Positions 1-8,368 of a stretch of DNA of 20,038 nt are shown here, in pieces. Each line of letters begins with the position of its first letter. The stretch's first letter is position 1. The notes under the pieces were generated by a model that saw nothing but the letters and a program-made list of their open reading frames with translations, searched no databases and was not told the origin of the DNA. Source of the DNA: Branchiostoma floridae (lineage: Eukaryota; Chordata; Leptocardii; Amphioxiformes; Branchiostomatidae); assembly GCF_000003815.2 (NCBI RefSeq), contig NC_049989.1, positions 9,612,540-9,632,577 on the forward strand, read 5' to 3'. The position numbers were made by a program, and so were the translations under genes.

Positions 1-1492
1 CGAGATAACTAAAACCCTCACCGGACACTCAACCACTCATAGTCCAACAGACCTTTTATTATCGTCCTCATTAATGTACACGTTGTTGTCCATGGTATAA
101 GGTACCCCCTCGTGTACTTGTAACGTTCTCCACGTGAGCACCTATAGGGTGTAATTACTGTTCGCTCTTACAGACGAGCACGCGGTAAGTGCAGATCTAT
201 CTGATAATAGCTTCGATATGTGCGCCTTTGTCTCCTAGCTTTGTAAATGATATTCTGTCCATAGTACGTCTGCTTGCTCATAACAATATAGTACTATCAG
301 CATGGCAGGTACGGTTTGTGTTAAATCTGATCAGGTACACGTAATTCATTCTCTAGGTACGGATGGATGAAGATCATTACGAAGTACGGCACACAGCTAC
401 ACGTTCACAACGTCACGCTTGTAGAGTCAATACAACCATAACTACGTGCAATGGTAAATGGTTATCATTAGATTCCCATCTATAAAATGATAGAATGCAG
501 TAGACGGAAGCCTGAATAAATGAAGTATGTAATTCAAATGACAGCTATTTGATATATACCGCGTGAATGCAAAGGGTAAAAGAGATGAGTCCATATAGTA
601 TTGCAGTCGTAGTTCAGAGAGAAAGAAAATCCGCATATCTTATATTCATTTATGACACGATAGAATGTAGTAGACAGAAACATGCAACATAAGGTTATTA
701 ATAATTACATAACCATGTTGTTAAATGACCGAACTCATATGATATGGTCCCCGAAATCATTTGTTTCATAGTTTCTCGACTGCCAGTGCAAATAGAGAAA
801 AAGAATATCTGATACAGACAAATAAATTCCCAGCTAATAGCAAAGTTAATAGAGTTATGTATATATGGCTCGGCAGGATATCCTATAAGGAACCGTCAGG
901 TTTGCGCTTGTATGTCATTCGTCATGATATTCAGCACCGCAAATGTGAACGCTGGTCATCGCTCTTTTCGTTTTCGGTCGGCATTAGATGAGAACTCAGC
1001 AGAACTGTTCCTTATATTCCTTCCCTGAATGATATCAGTAATATCCCAGGTAGAGAAAAGCCATTTTCTTTACGAGTAATCACAGCAGGATATGAATTAC
1101 ACGGTGCAAATGTAGAAATGCATCATCGTTAAATACATCTTTTAATCCTGTGCCTCTGCACACCTATATCCAACAAGCTGCTAGTAGGTCCAATTGTGTC
1201 CCGACCCAAAAGCAATCTCCTCCCCCACCCAAACATAGATTACATATCCAGAAATTATAAACACTGCAAGTTTCGTAGCACTTCCAAGGAAAGCCGCAAG
1301 GAAGCCCCAAAATTGACATTGAACTTAATTTTCTCAAGTCTAACTATATGAATATAACATAACACATACTTAGGCGATGTTGACCTGATGATATGGATGA
1401 CATCAGTTCGCGCGCCGAGAAGTCAGAGAAGACGAAGTGAAAGAACAGAAATTAAGAATAAATTGTTCGGTGTACTACTGTGTTTTGAGACG
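1..1492. other. Gene-free, AT-rich; no recognisable features except a weak direct repeat
   Basis: Short ORFs (for example 442-636 minus and 761-991 plus) have no domain or exon-like boundary. An acceptor-like CTCTTACAG (165-173) sits 11 nt before GGTAAGTG (184), too close for an ordinary exon. No RNA gene was seen. Confidence 0.6.
489..679 (+). repeat. Pair of 21-bp direct repeats, 170 bp apart
   Basis: GATAGAATGCAGTAGACGGA (from 489) recurs at 659 with two substitutions. Flanks match only weakly, so this may be a degraded tandem repeat or a short dispersed motif. Confidence 0.4.
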
Positions 1493-1620
1493 TTTGTTCA
1501 ACCTTCCTAATTTTACAATGAAAGCAACTTTTTGCCAAACTTCTTTGAAGCTTTTAGCTTGCACGCTCGCATCAGTTTTGTGGCTCCTGGAGGATTTCAT
1601 TTGTATAATGGATTGAACAA
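1493..1620 (+). repeat. Dispersed repeat, copy A (possible small MITE)
   Basis: It starts TTTGTTCAACCTTCCT and ends GGATTGAACAA, a short terminal inverted repeat. Internally it has GCACGCTCGCATCAGTTTT (1561-1579). The two conserved blocks recur inverted at 13354-13434 with similar spacing, so this is a repeat family. Confidence 0.55.
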
Positions 1621-1660
1621 TGGCCTACAGTGAAATCACAATCTATTCGCACAAATACAT

Positions 1661-1753
1661 CGCACAAACACACACACGCACACACTTACACTGACACCGC
1701 CCTCCCCCTACATATGAATACACACCCAGTCACGCACGCACACACACACACAT
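1661..1753. repeat. CA-rich imperfect microsatellite
   Basis: Interrupted CACACA/CACGCA runs at both ends of the stretch with a C-rich middle. The ORF read through it (His/Thr repeats) is low-complexity and not coding. Confidence 0.85.
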
Positions 1754-2640
1754 TGTTTTCAGAAGTGCCAAAACCATCTTTGTCACTTCACCCAAACTTG
1801 TTGCTTCGCGCCCGAGCTTGATGGATGGGCACGCCAAATCTGAGCGAGTTGGCCTTTAGTTCTGACCCAAACAACGTTCCCAAAGGCACGAAGTACGCAG
1901 GAGGATTTCAAGACGCATTTCCGGTTAAAAGCTTTTTGGGCTGTGGTTTCAAGTGTGGGTCAACCCGTGTCTCCCGCGATGGTTGTCTAAATCTTGTTCG
2001 GGATTGATGATGTTGCTGGAAGCTTAAAAACCTGCGCATAACGCTTCGCAGATGGATATGCTTTTTTTTGGTAAGAGAGCTGTTTGCATAGATAGTCCAT
2101 GTGGAGGGACCAAACTAGGTGTTCCGTTATTGTCTCATTCTTATTCTTATTCTTGTATCAGTTACAACTGAAATGTAAAGCTGTGGAAAGTACAGAAAAG
2201 TATTTTCGTGCGTCTTTTGACAATACATATATATGTAAAGTACTTACAATTTGCAAATATGTAATCGTAAAAGAAGGGACTAAGTCTTGATTTTGTAAAT
2301 TGAAGTTTCTGAATTAGAATTGCACTTCAGACCTCTGCTATATGATATTATGCAAATAGAGTTTTAAAAATTCGAAAATAATAATAAAAAGTAATTAATT
2401 AGATTACATTAAATGATCTTATTTGATTAGCTACATCTAGCTTTCGGGATTCTTCTTTATTTAAGATGTGTGAATTCCTTTTTACAAGAATGTCTTTAGA
2501 TACTAGTAATTATCGTTTTCTTTAGCCGAAGAAAGCTACGAAATATATAGACAATCCGCGCGCACACACTAACTCAGATGGCGGCCGTACATCTCCCTTG
2601 ATGCACATGTACGAAATATTCCATCATGTAATCCTAAAAA
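1754..2640. other. Gene-free; a GC-richer patch at about 1790-2010, otherwise AT-rich
   Basis: The patch at 1790-2010 holds a 60-codon frame (1825-2007) with no recognisable domain and could be an unrecognised old repeat. From 2010 to 2550 the DNA is AT-rich with nothing recognisable. Confidence 0.5.
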
Positions 2641-2664
2641 CATCCCATGTTCCATCCACCCGTC

Positions 2665-2716
2665 AGGACGGCACTCGCGCCTACTCACTAAAACTGTGTC
2701 ACGGGCGTCTCCGTTA
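2665..2716 (+). repeat. Direct repeat, copy 1
   Basis: AGGACGG, two variable bases, then CTCGCGCCTACTCACTAAAAC (2665-2694), followed by ACGGGCGT at 2701 and CGTTA. The first 30 bp match 3570-3599 at 28 of 30 positions. Weaker similarity extends upstream to about 2641. Confidence 0.65.
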
Positions 2717-2737
2717 CAGAAAAAAATGTACTGTATT

Positions 2738-2858
2738 CAGCTACGGCCGTGTGGCGCGTTGGATACACCCGATCCCTCAATCTCGGAAGTTAAGCAACGC
2801 GTAGTCTGGTCAGTTCTTGGATGGGCGACCAACCAAGGACGACCGGATGCTGTAGCCG
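2738..2858 (+). ncRNA. 5S rRNA-like sequence, probably the pol III head of a SINE
   Basis: About 121 bp align end to end with metazoan 5S rRNA. Seen are the 5' CTACGGCC block, TCTCGGAAGTTAAGCA in the internal control region, CTTGGATGGGCGACC (C-box area) and a 3' GCTGTAGCC that can pair with the 5' end as in helix I. Length equals the usual 120-121 nt. The helix II partners are changed on both sides (CGCGTTG at 2755-2761 and CAACGCG at 2795-2801) and are still perfectly complementary. No T-run terminator follows; the sequence instead runs into a SINE-like body. A functional 5S gene is therefore less likely than a 5S-derived SINE (SINE3-type) or a 5S-derived pseudogene. Confidence 0.8.
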
Positions 2859-3005
2859 ACCAAGAATGGTCATTCTACGAAATCGTCTTCCGGGAGGGAC
2901 GTAAAACGGGGGTCCCGTGCTCGAGGAGGTGCCTCGACCACGTTAATCAGCCTCATTTCTCACTTTGTGTACCTGCCTATGGCACTGGCTGCAAATACAC
3001 CAGAT
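2738..3005 (+). mobile_element. 5S-headed SINE (SINE3-like), near full length
   Basis: The element consists of a 5S-like head (2738-2858) followed by a GC-rich body. The body contains GGGACGTAAAACGGGGGTCC and a downstream CACGTTAA (about 2885-2953), which resembles the conserved central domain of several deuterostome and invertebrate SINEs. The 3' end is not sharply defined and probably lies near the A-rich stretch at 3004-3015. Being non-autonomous, it would have been copied by a partner LINE; no LINE is present here. Short ORFs across it are not coding. A related central segment occurs in the tRNA-headed element at 12060-12470. Confidence 0.7.
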
Positions 3006-3007
3006 AA

Positions 3008-3148
3008 AAAATAAAATTCATTATGGAGATTATTTATGATTAGACTTACATGATGTCACGTTAGATTACAAGCTCTACAACATTGAAAAATTTCAATATA
3101 TAAACCTGTTAATATTGGTGGCAAAACGCACCATTTCTAAATATAAAT

Positions 3149-3213
<65 letters not shown>

Positions 3214-3348
3214 AAATTCATTATGGAGATTATTTATGATTAGACTTACATGATGTCACGTTAGATTACAAGCTCTACAACATTGAAAAATTTCAATATA
3301 TAAACCTGTTAATATTGGTGGCAAAACGCACCATTTCTAAATATAAAT

Positions 3349-3407
<59 letters not shown>
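3008..3407 (+). repeat. Two perfect 200-bp tandem copies containing TA microsatellites
   Basis: 3008-3207 and 3208-3407 are identical apart from TA tract length. Each has about 146 bp of unique sequence (with AAATTCATTATGGAG near the start and AATACGGCA near the end) followed by (TA)n. There is no coding potential. It is either a very recent tandem duplication or an assembly duplication across the TA tract. Confidence 0.9.
3154..3208. repeat. (TA)n microsatellite, first tract
   Basis: An uninterrupted run of TA dinucleotides, about 55 bp. Confidence 0.97.

Positions 3408-3416
<9 letters not shown>
3354..3416. repeat. (TA)n microsatellite, second tract
   Basis: An uninterrupted run of TA dinucleotides, about 63 bp, 200 bp downstream of the first and in the same context. 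Confidence 0.97.
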
Positions 3417-3422
<6 letters not shown>

Positions 3423-3569
3423 TCGTAAACATCACTTTAATTTTTGAACATGAGTGTACGCTGAGGTTTAATGCAATACCAGTAATCTATCATTATCATG
3501 TATATTTTCGTTTTCTGTAACATTGAAAATAAAGTCCATGCCAAGGGACCATCAAAAGATTCCAAAAGA

Positions 3570-3800
3570 AGGACGGATCTCGCGCCTACTCACTAAAACG
3601 GTAATATGGGTAGCTTCCACACAGCAGGCTCTCTGGGGGCCCTTGTTTGGCTCATAATACACTTTTCCTGGCCACCAGTCAGAAAAAGCCAGCAATCAGC
3701 GACTCAGTACAGAAATAAATGGCCAGCAAGTGTATTATGAGCCAAAAAAGGCCTTAGAGAGCCTGCTATGGAGGTTAAATACGGGCGTGCTCGCACGTTA
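3570..3800 (+). repeat. Direct repeat, copy 2, split by a foldback element
   Basis: The first half of the repeat is at 3570-3599. Its second half (ACGGGCGT, then CGTTA) resumes at 3781-3800, after the foldback element at 3610-3778. The split explains why only part of the copy is contiguous. Confidence 0.6.
3610..3778. mobile_element. Foldback/MITE element (169 bp)
   Basis: The left arm (3610-3674) and right arm (3720-3778) are imperfect reverse complements. They share AGCAGGCTCTCT and GGCTCATAATACACTT, and GGCCA lies at the loop side. The loop is about 45 nt. There is no coding capacity, so it is non-autonomous. It sits inside one copy of a short direct repeat whose other copy (2665-2716) lacks it, which marks it as a later insertion. 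Confidence 0.75.
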
Positions 3801-5038
3801 GCTGGTCACCGTGATGCGCTAATACCAGAGGATTACCGACATGAATCACCAGAGTCTTACACTAATGTCGTGAACAGCACAGGTGGGATCAATACATGCA
3901 TCAACAGCTAACACACAGTTTTCCATTATTTTGGGATCTACTAGATCGTAGGATTACCTAATATACATCATGATCAAGTTCTGTAGCCTGTACATGATCA
4001 ACTCATGCAGCCATTTACAAAATCTATACAAACCTTTGGTTGTAAAACCTATCCTTTCCTACATTTTCAGTATCACAAAGAAGCAAGAAGTCGAGCTCAC
4101 ATAGCAGAATATGATTCTTGTGTTGGTTGACATTGAAAATATTTCATGTATCTGTCAACTATCTTCTTATTGCGACCTGTAATTAACCCAGTGGATATAT
4201 ATGTATAAAAAAGGTCTTCATTTATTAACAGCTAATCAAAACCTTATTTCAATACCATTCTTGGAATCGTAATATACGGCGTAATGAACTCTACCATCTC
4301 AAAGTAAATGTTATAATGTCAAATAATAATCATCAAAGACGAAGAATATCCAAAATAGTATTTAGGTGGTCATTGGATTTTGAAAGGCAAACAAAAAGAA
4401 CATATTAAGATATATACCAAATAGGAATTAAAAGTAAAGTTAAAACTACGTGCGTCAAAAAGCAGCATGTACTATAAGACATCAGATTGATAGATTGTAC
4501 ATGACAAGTGTAGCAGTAGGACCGTCCTGTTCATAGGCAGCTGTCAGTAATCAGAGTGTACAATAGAAGTGATTGAAACGAAGGCCTGGAGGCTTAAGCT
4601 TACTAAAACATACGTCACCAGTAATTCACAACATAGGCTTACTAATGAAACTGGTTCCTATCACATCTTGAAAGAGAGCTTTGTAATATGAGAGCTTCAG
4701 CGTTTTTCATGACAAGAAGAAATCACTGATATGCAGAAAACATTAGAGAACCCAGCGTTTAAGACACGAGCTATCATATATTTTGTTTGCTTAGCAATAT
4801 TTTATTAGCTAGGAAGCATCGTTTCCATTGCCCCGATCCATGTAAATGTAAATCCGATTATAATTAATCACCACCCATGTACCATCTAAAGCATAAATCC
4901 CAGCCCCCATGCACAATATAAATGTATGCTCGGATATTACACTTGTGACATTGTAATTATTTAATGTTCCGTTGTTGATTTATATTATTCATAAGAGTTC
5001 TTGGGACTATTTTTACGTTTGCACTTTGCTATTCTTAA
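3801..5038. other. Gene-free, AT-rich; nothing recognised
   Basis: There is no ORF above background, no RNA gene and no repeat with a second copy in the window. It would be intronic to the GPCR gene if the next exon lies further left. Confidence 0.55.
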
Positions 5039-5049
5039 TCGCAGACTTT

Positions 5050-5115
5050 GACAATACAACATCCAGCTACAACATCTAGTATTTTTCTATGTCGCAGCTA
5101 AATGTTGTATTGGCA
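5050..5115. repeat. Small hairpin inserted in the left arm of the gap element
   Basis: CAATACAACATCCAGCT (5052-5068) and AGCTAAATGTTGTATTG (5096-5112) are reverse complements apart from a 2-nt internal mismatch, with a 27-nt loop. The right arm of the surrounding element lacks this segment (it reads CAGACTTTGCCAATAATC directly), so the hairpin is a nested insertion of about 60 bp. Confidence 0.65.
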
Positions 5116-5169
5116 AATAATCTCCAAGCAGATCTTGCTGTGGCAAATGGGAAGGAGTTTAGCCGGCAG

Positions 5170-5932
5170 NNNNNNNNNNNNNNNNNNNNNNNNNNNNNNN
5201 NNNNNNNNNNNNNNNNNNNNNNNNNNNNNNNNNNNNNNNNNNNNNNNNNNNNNNNNNNNNNNNNNNNNNNNNNNNNNNNNNNNNNNNNNNNNNNNNNNNN
5301 NNNNNNNNNNNNNNNNNNNNNNNNNNNNNNNNNNNNNNNNNNNNNNNNNNNNNNNNNNNNNNNNNNNNNNNNNNNNNNNNNNNNNNNNNNNNNNNNNNNN
5401 NNNNNNNNNNNNNNNNNNNNNNNNNNNNNNNNNNNNNNNNNNNNNNNNNNNNNNNNNNNNNNNNNNNNNNNNNNNNNNNNNNNNNNNNNNNNNNNNNNNN
5501 NNNNNNNNNNNNNNNNNNNNNNNNNNNNNNNNNNNNNNNNNNNNNNNNNNNNNNNNNNNNNNNNNNNNNNNNNNNNNNNNNNNNNNNNNNNNNNNNNNNN
5601 NNNNNNNNNNNNNNNNNNNNNNNNNNNNNNNNNNNNNNNNNNNNNNNNNNNNNNNNNNNNNNNNNNNNNNNNNNNNNNNNNNNNNNNNNNNNNNNNNNNN
5701 NNNNNNNNNNNNNNNNNNNNNNNNNNNNNNNNNNNNNNNNNNNNNNNNNNNNNNNNNNNNNNNNNNNNNNNNNNNNNNNNNNNNNNNNNNNNNNNNNNNN
5801 NNNNNNNNNNNNNNNNNNNNNNNNNNNNNNNNNNNNNNNNNNNNNNNNNNNNNNNNNNNNNNNNNNNNNNNNNNNNNNNNNNNNNNNNNNNNNNNNNNNN
5901 NNNNNNNNNNNNNNNNNNNNNNNNNNNNNNNN
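5170..5932. other. Assembly gap, 763 N
   Basis: This is a run of 763 undetermined bases. The length is not a round number, which suggests a size estimated from paired reads. It is exactly centred between inverted repeats, so collapse or failure at a palindrome or transposon interior is the likely cause. A missing GPCR exon could in principle be here, but the flanks argue for repeat DNA. Confidence 0.98.
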
Positions 5933-5994
5933 GCTAAACTCTTTCCCATTTGCCACAGTAAGATCTGCTTGGAGATTATTGGCAAAGTCTGCGA

Positions 5995-6258
5995 CGGCAT
6001 GTGTGTACGTATCATCCATGTCACTACCACTGTCCTTCAAACCCCCTTGCTGCTAGACGGCAATCGCGAAGCGACCGTATCAAACTTGCATTTGTATGAC
6101 TATTTAGTTCATTTTTGGAACATGATATAAGATGTTAAAGTATAAAGTTTGAAAAAGACACGCAAAACGTTAAAAAATCGTTCTCTATCAGTCTATGAAA
6201 TTAATTAGTTGAGCGATGTGTGAAATATATGGTCTCCTAACGCTCGTAGCACTGTCGC
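5995..6258. other. Gene-free spacer between two inverted-repeat elements
   Basis: Moderate GC to about 6080, then AT-rich. No coding or repeat signal was found. Confidence 0.5.
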
Positions 6259-6523
6259 GGCCTCTAAAGGTGGTATCTCACTGCACTTGGGGCACCGCTG
6301 TGGCACTGCGGGGTTCGATTACTGTGTCACCGTTGTGTTATTTTCGCCGATATTTTATATTTTAGATATTGCGCAATACGTATGACTTATGACATAAGAC
6401 AACAAAATACACCGAACGTAAGAAAATTCGTCCTTTGTCTCTGAAATTCGTTAAGTATATTTCGAACCCCGCAGTGCCGCAAGAGTGCCTAAGTGCTGTG
6501 AGATACCACCTTAAGAAAGGGCC
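6259..6523. mobile_element. Foldback/MITE element with arms of about 60 bp
   Basis: The left arm (6259-6318) and right arm (6461-6523) are reverse complements. Shared blocks are AGGTGGTATCTCAC, GCACTT, and GGCACTGCGGGGTTCGA. The interior of about 140 bp is AT-rich and has no ORF of note. The arm sequence differs from that of the other three inverted-repeat elements in the window, so it belongs to a different family. Confidence 0.75.
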
Positions 6524-7298
6524 TGTAACACAGATAGAATCAGGCCTTTGATACAATCCGGAGACCGTAGAAGTAGGGTAGTAGCTAATGCAGACCGCGT
6601 GAGCTTCACGAGTTGGCACCAGCCATGCCGGCGCAGCTAAGCGCGCGGAACCGAACCTGACGTGGTCACGGCTCTACTGTCTGCACAAGATCGATGTTGG
6701 CTTCCATTCCTCACACATACAAGGGATAACATCTCATACCGCCGCTAGTCGGGCTGGATTTCAGGGTCAGGATTGCAGTTGACATTCAGCCAATGAATAA
6801 CTGGTAGAAGTTCATCTTATTGGTAATTATGTCCCATTGTAATTTCCCAAGGGTATACCTCTGTACATCATGGTCCGGTTTCATGAATTATATTCTGTAT
6901 TTTGTATGGAAAAGCCTTCTTTTTATTAATTGCCAAAAAAGTACACACACACATGTATACGCGCACACACGCACGCACACACACAATACACCCACACGCA
7001 TGCACAGCATAGAAACAACAGATCAAAACGAACACTCAACTGCGAAATAGATAAATCGATTGCAGATAACACTCTGAGACGGATTGTCTAGATACAGAAA
7101 CAACAACAGAACAAATCTCATTGCTCGTATCTTTTCCCAGTGCTAATTACGAAATGTGGTTTTAAATTTGCAAATAAGTCACAGCGTAGCTTAAGTGGAA
7201 TCATTGACAGGCAAATTTTTTGGGTTTCCAATTGAGAAAAGCCGTTGGATTAGGGACAATTGTTTAATGTGTTTGTGACTTGTAGTAATGACAGAGAG
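6524..7298. other. Presumed first intron of the GPCR; CA repeat inside
   Basis: A GC-richer patch at about 6590-6680 has no convincing exon, and no sequence encoding TM4 to TM7 was found on the minus strand here. A 9-bp stem (GGCCTG and CAGGCC at its core) lies at about 6517-6549. Confidence 0.45.
6942..7008. repeat. CA/CG-rich imperfect microsatellite
   Basis: Repeated ACACAC and GCACAC units with a few interruptions, starting about 300 bp downstream (minus sense) of the GPCR donor and therefore inside its presumed first intron. Confidence 0.85.
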
Positions 7299-7304
7299 AC
7301 CTAC
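7299..7304 (-). other. Splice donor site of the GPCR exon
   Basis: On the minus strand the sequence reads AAG followed by GTAGGT, close to the metazoan 5' splice consensus. It lies immediately before an in-frame TAG (7303-7301), so the reading frame can continue only through splicing. Placement just after TM3/ICL2 matches an intron position known in several class A receptors (for example some galanin receptors). Confidence 0.8.
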
Positions 7305-7780
7305 CTTGTGAAGGGGTATGTGATATTGAGCCACCTGTCCACACTGATCCCCACCAGCATGAGAAGTGTCGCCAGGTTACACAGGGTAGAGAAGAACGTC
7401 TGGACATGACAGAGCTGACTGGGCAGTGGTGTACTGGCTGTGCTCGCTAACACCACCGCCAACCCCAGCGGCACGGCGGCGGTGCAGGCCAGCAGGTCCG
7501 CCGCCGACAAGTTGACCACCATGGCGTTGGTAGCCGTTCGCAGAGCACGGTTGCGAACGAACGAAATGAGAACCAGCGTGTTTCCAGCCGTACCAAGCAG
7601 CACGGCCACGATGAGCAGAACGGCAGCGATGACGACGGTTGCGGGATGCAGCGGCGGGAGGAACAGCACTTCCTCCCCGAAGGACGTGTTCGCATAGTCC
7701 GCTGGGTTAAATGTCCCGTTCAAACTCATGTTTTGCCCTACAGTTAAGCTCTCAGAGCTTGTCTGGGCAGCAGAGCTCAT
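7305..7780 (-). CDS. First coding exon of a class A (rhodopsin-like) GPCR, N-terminus to ICL2; partial
   Basis: Encodes about 158 residues of a seven-transmembrane receptor of the plasma membrane. Seen: an extracellular N-terminus (1-46) with three N-glycosylation sequons (N17, N21, N31); TM1 about 47-73 with the GN motif (N67 = 1.50); TM2 about 84-109 with NLSAADLL (D95 = 2.50); C124 (3.25), the usual ECL2 disulphide partner; TM3 about 123-147; and DRW (148-150) in place of DRY. C124 to R149 is exactly 25 residues, as the family numbering predicts. Residue 3.32 is Ser131, not the Asp of aminergic receptors, so an amine ligand is unlikely. The ATG has A at -3 and an in-frame TGA only 15 nt upstream (7793-7795), which fixes the start. 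The exon ends AAG|GTAGGT at 7305 (phase 2), just after ICL2 residues YPF; the frame stops inside the intron. TM4 to TM7 are absent, so ligand and subfamily cannot be named. The exon is visibly GC-richer than its surroundings. Confidence 0.88.
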
Positions 7781-8100
7781 TTTGGCAAGATTTCAGCTAC
7801 TGTTATCGTCAGCAGAGCGCCATACGTATAGATCTACAAAGGAGACCGTCTCAGTCCTGGCTGTTGATACGAGCGAAGCAAATGGTAGAATAACGACTTC
7901 ACCGTAGCGGATTACCAGCTGCTGTTACGTGACTACTCACGTATGCGTGATCGCGTTGGACGGCGGTTCCCTGGGCGGCACACTGAAGCACATCAGCTGA
8001 TTCACCGCTGACAAGCCTGTCAATTTGTGGCCTTGCTTTCAATTTAACTACAGGGGCGGTACCAACAGGGGCGTTGCGCAACGACATGTGTTTTACGTAT
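7781..8100 (-). other. Probable 5'UTR / promoter-proximal region of the GPCR gene
   Basis: This stretch lies directly upstream of the receptor ATG and is less AT-rich than the DNA beyond 8100. No TATA box or initiator can be assigned. A pyrimidine tract ending in CTCCTTTGTAG on the minus strand, just upstream of the ATG (about 7830-7845), could be a 3' splice acceptor for a leader exon, but this is weak. A 62-codon minus-strand ORF at 7899-8087 has no recognisable domain and is probably chance. Confidence 0.35.
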
Positions 8101-8368
8101 ACATGTCACATTTAATTAAAAAAAACATCTTAGAATTGAGAAACAAAATGAAACAATTTCTGTTATAGAGTTACCTAAAGATATTACATTCAGCAAACTT
8201 GAAATACACAACACAAACTGTACCAATTGTCTACACATGTCACATTTGAAAACAAATCTTAGAATTGAGAAAAAAAATGAAACAGTTTCCATCAATAAAA
8301 AAAAACTTACCTAAGGATATTACATTCAGCAAACTTGAAATGCACAACACAAATTATACCAATTGTCT
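8101..8368 (+). repeat. Tandem duplication, about 134-bp period
   Basis: 8101-8232 and 8235-8368 both run from ACATGTCACATTT through TCTTAGAATTGAGAAA, GATATTACATTCAGCAAACT and CACAACACAAA to CCAATTGTCT. Differences are small indels in A-runs and scattered substitutions, so the duplication is older than the 200-bp one at 3008-3407. Confidence 0.88.

Larger units (their letters stand above)
5039..5994. mobile_element. Inverted-repeat (foldback/TIR) element interrupted by the assembly gap
   Basis: The DNA on the two sides of the N run is inverted and nearly identical. The left arm runs to 5169 and the right arm is 5933-5994. Both read TCGCAGACTTTG, then AATAATCTCCAAGCAGATCT, then a CTGTGGCAAATGGGAA block and a GTTTAGC end. 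The arm is about 65 bp after removal of a 60-bp insertion in the left copy (5050-5115). The arms look like terminal inverted repeats of a DNA transposon or MITE whose interior is unread. ORFs through the Ns are artefacts. Confidence 0.72.

Noticed and set aside
174-184. Possible 11-nt microexon between CTCTTACAG and GTAAGTG
   Set aside because: Both splice-like signals are good, but no neighbouring exon or reading frame supports it; close pairs like this occur by chance.
1630-1821. His/Thr-rich ORF
   Set aside because: Product of the CA-rich microsatellite.
2738-2858. Functional 5S rRNA gene
   Set aside because: No T-run terminator follows, conserved positions are changed, and a SINE body continues directly.
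2598-3007. Two overlapping plus-strand ORFs (68 and 103 codons)
   Set aside because: They run through the 5S-like head and SINE body, which explain the sequence as non-coding.
5089-6130. Four long ORFs (282-342 codons) on both strands across the centre
   Set aside because: They exist only because N codons are read as open; the readable ends are the inverted-repeat arms.
7440-7697. Plus-strand ORF of 85 codons and a second minus-frame ORF over the GPCR exon
   Set aside because: Shadow frames of the GC-rich receptor exon; the receptor frame has unmistakable TM and DRW motifs.
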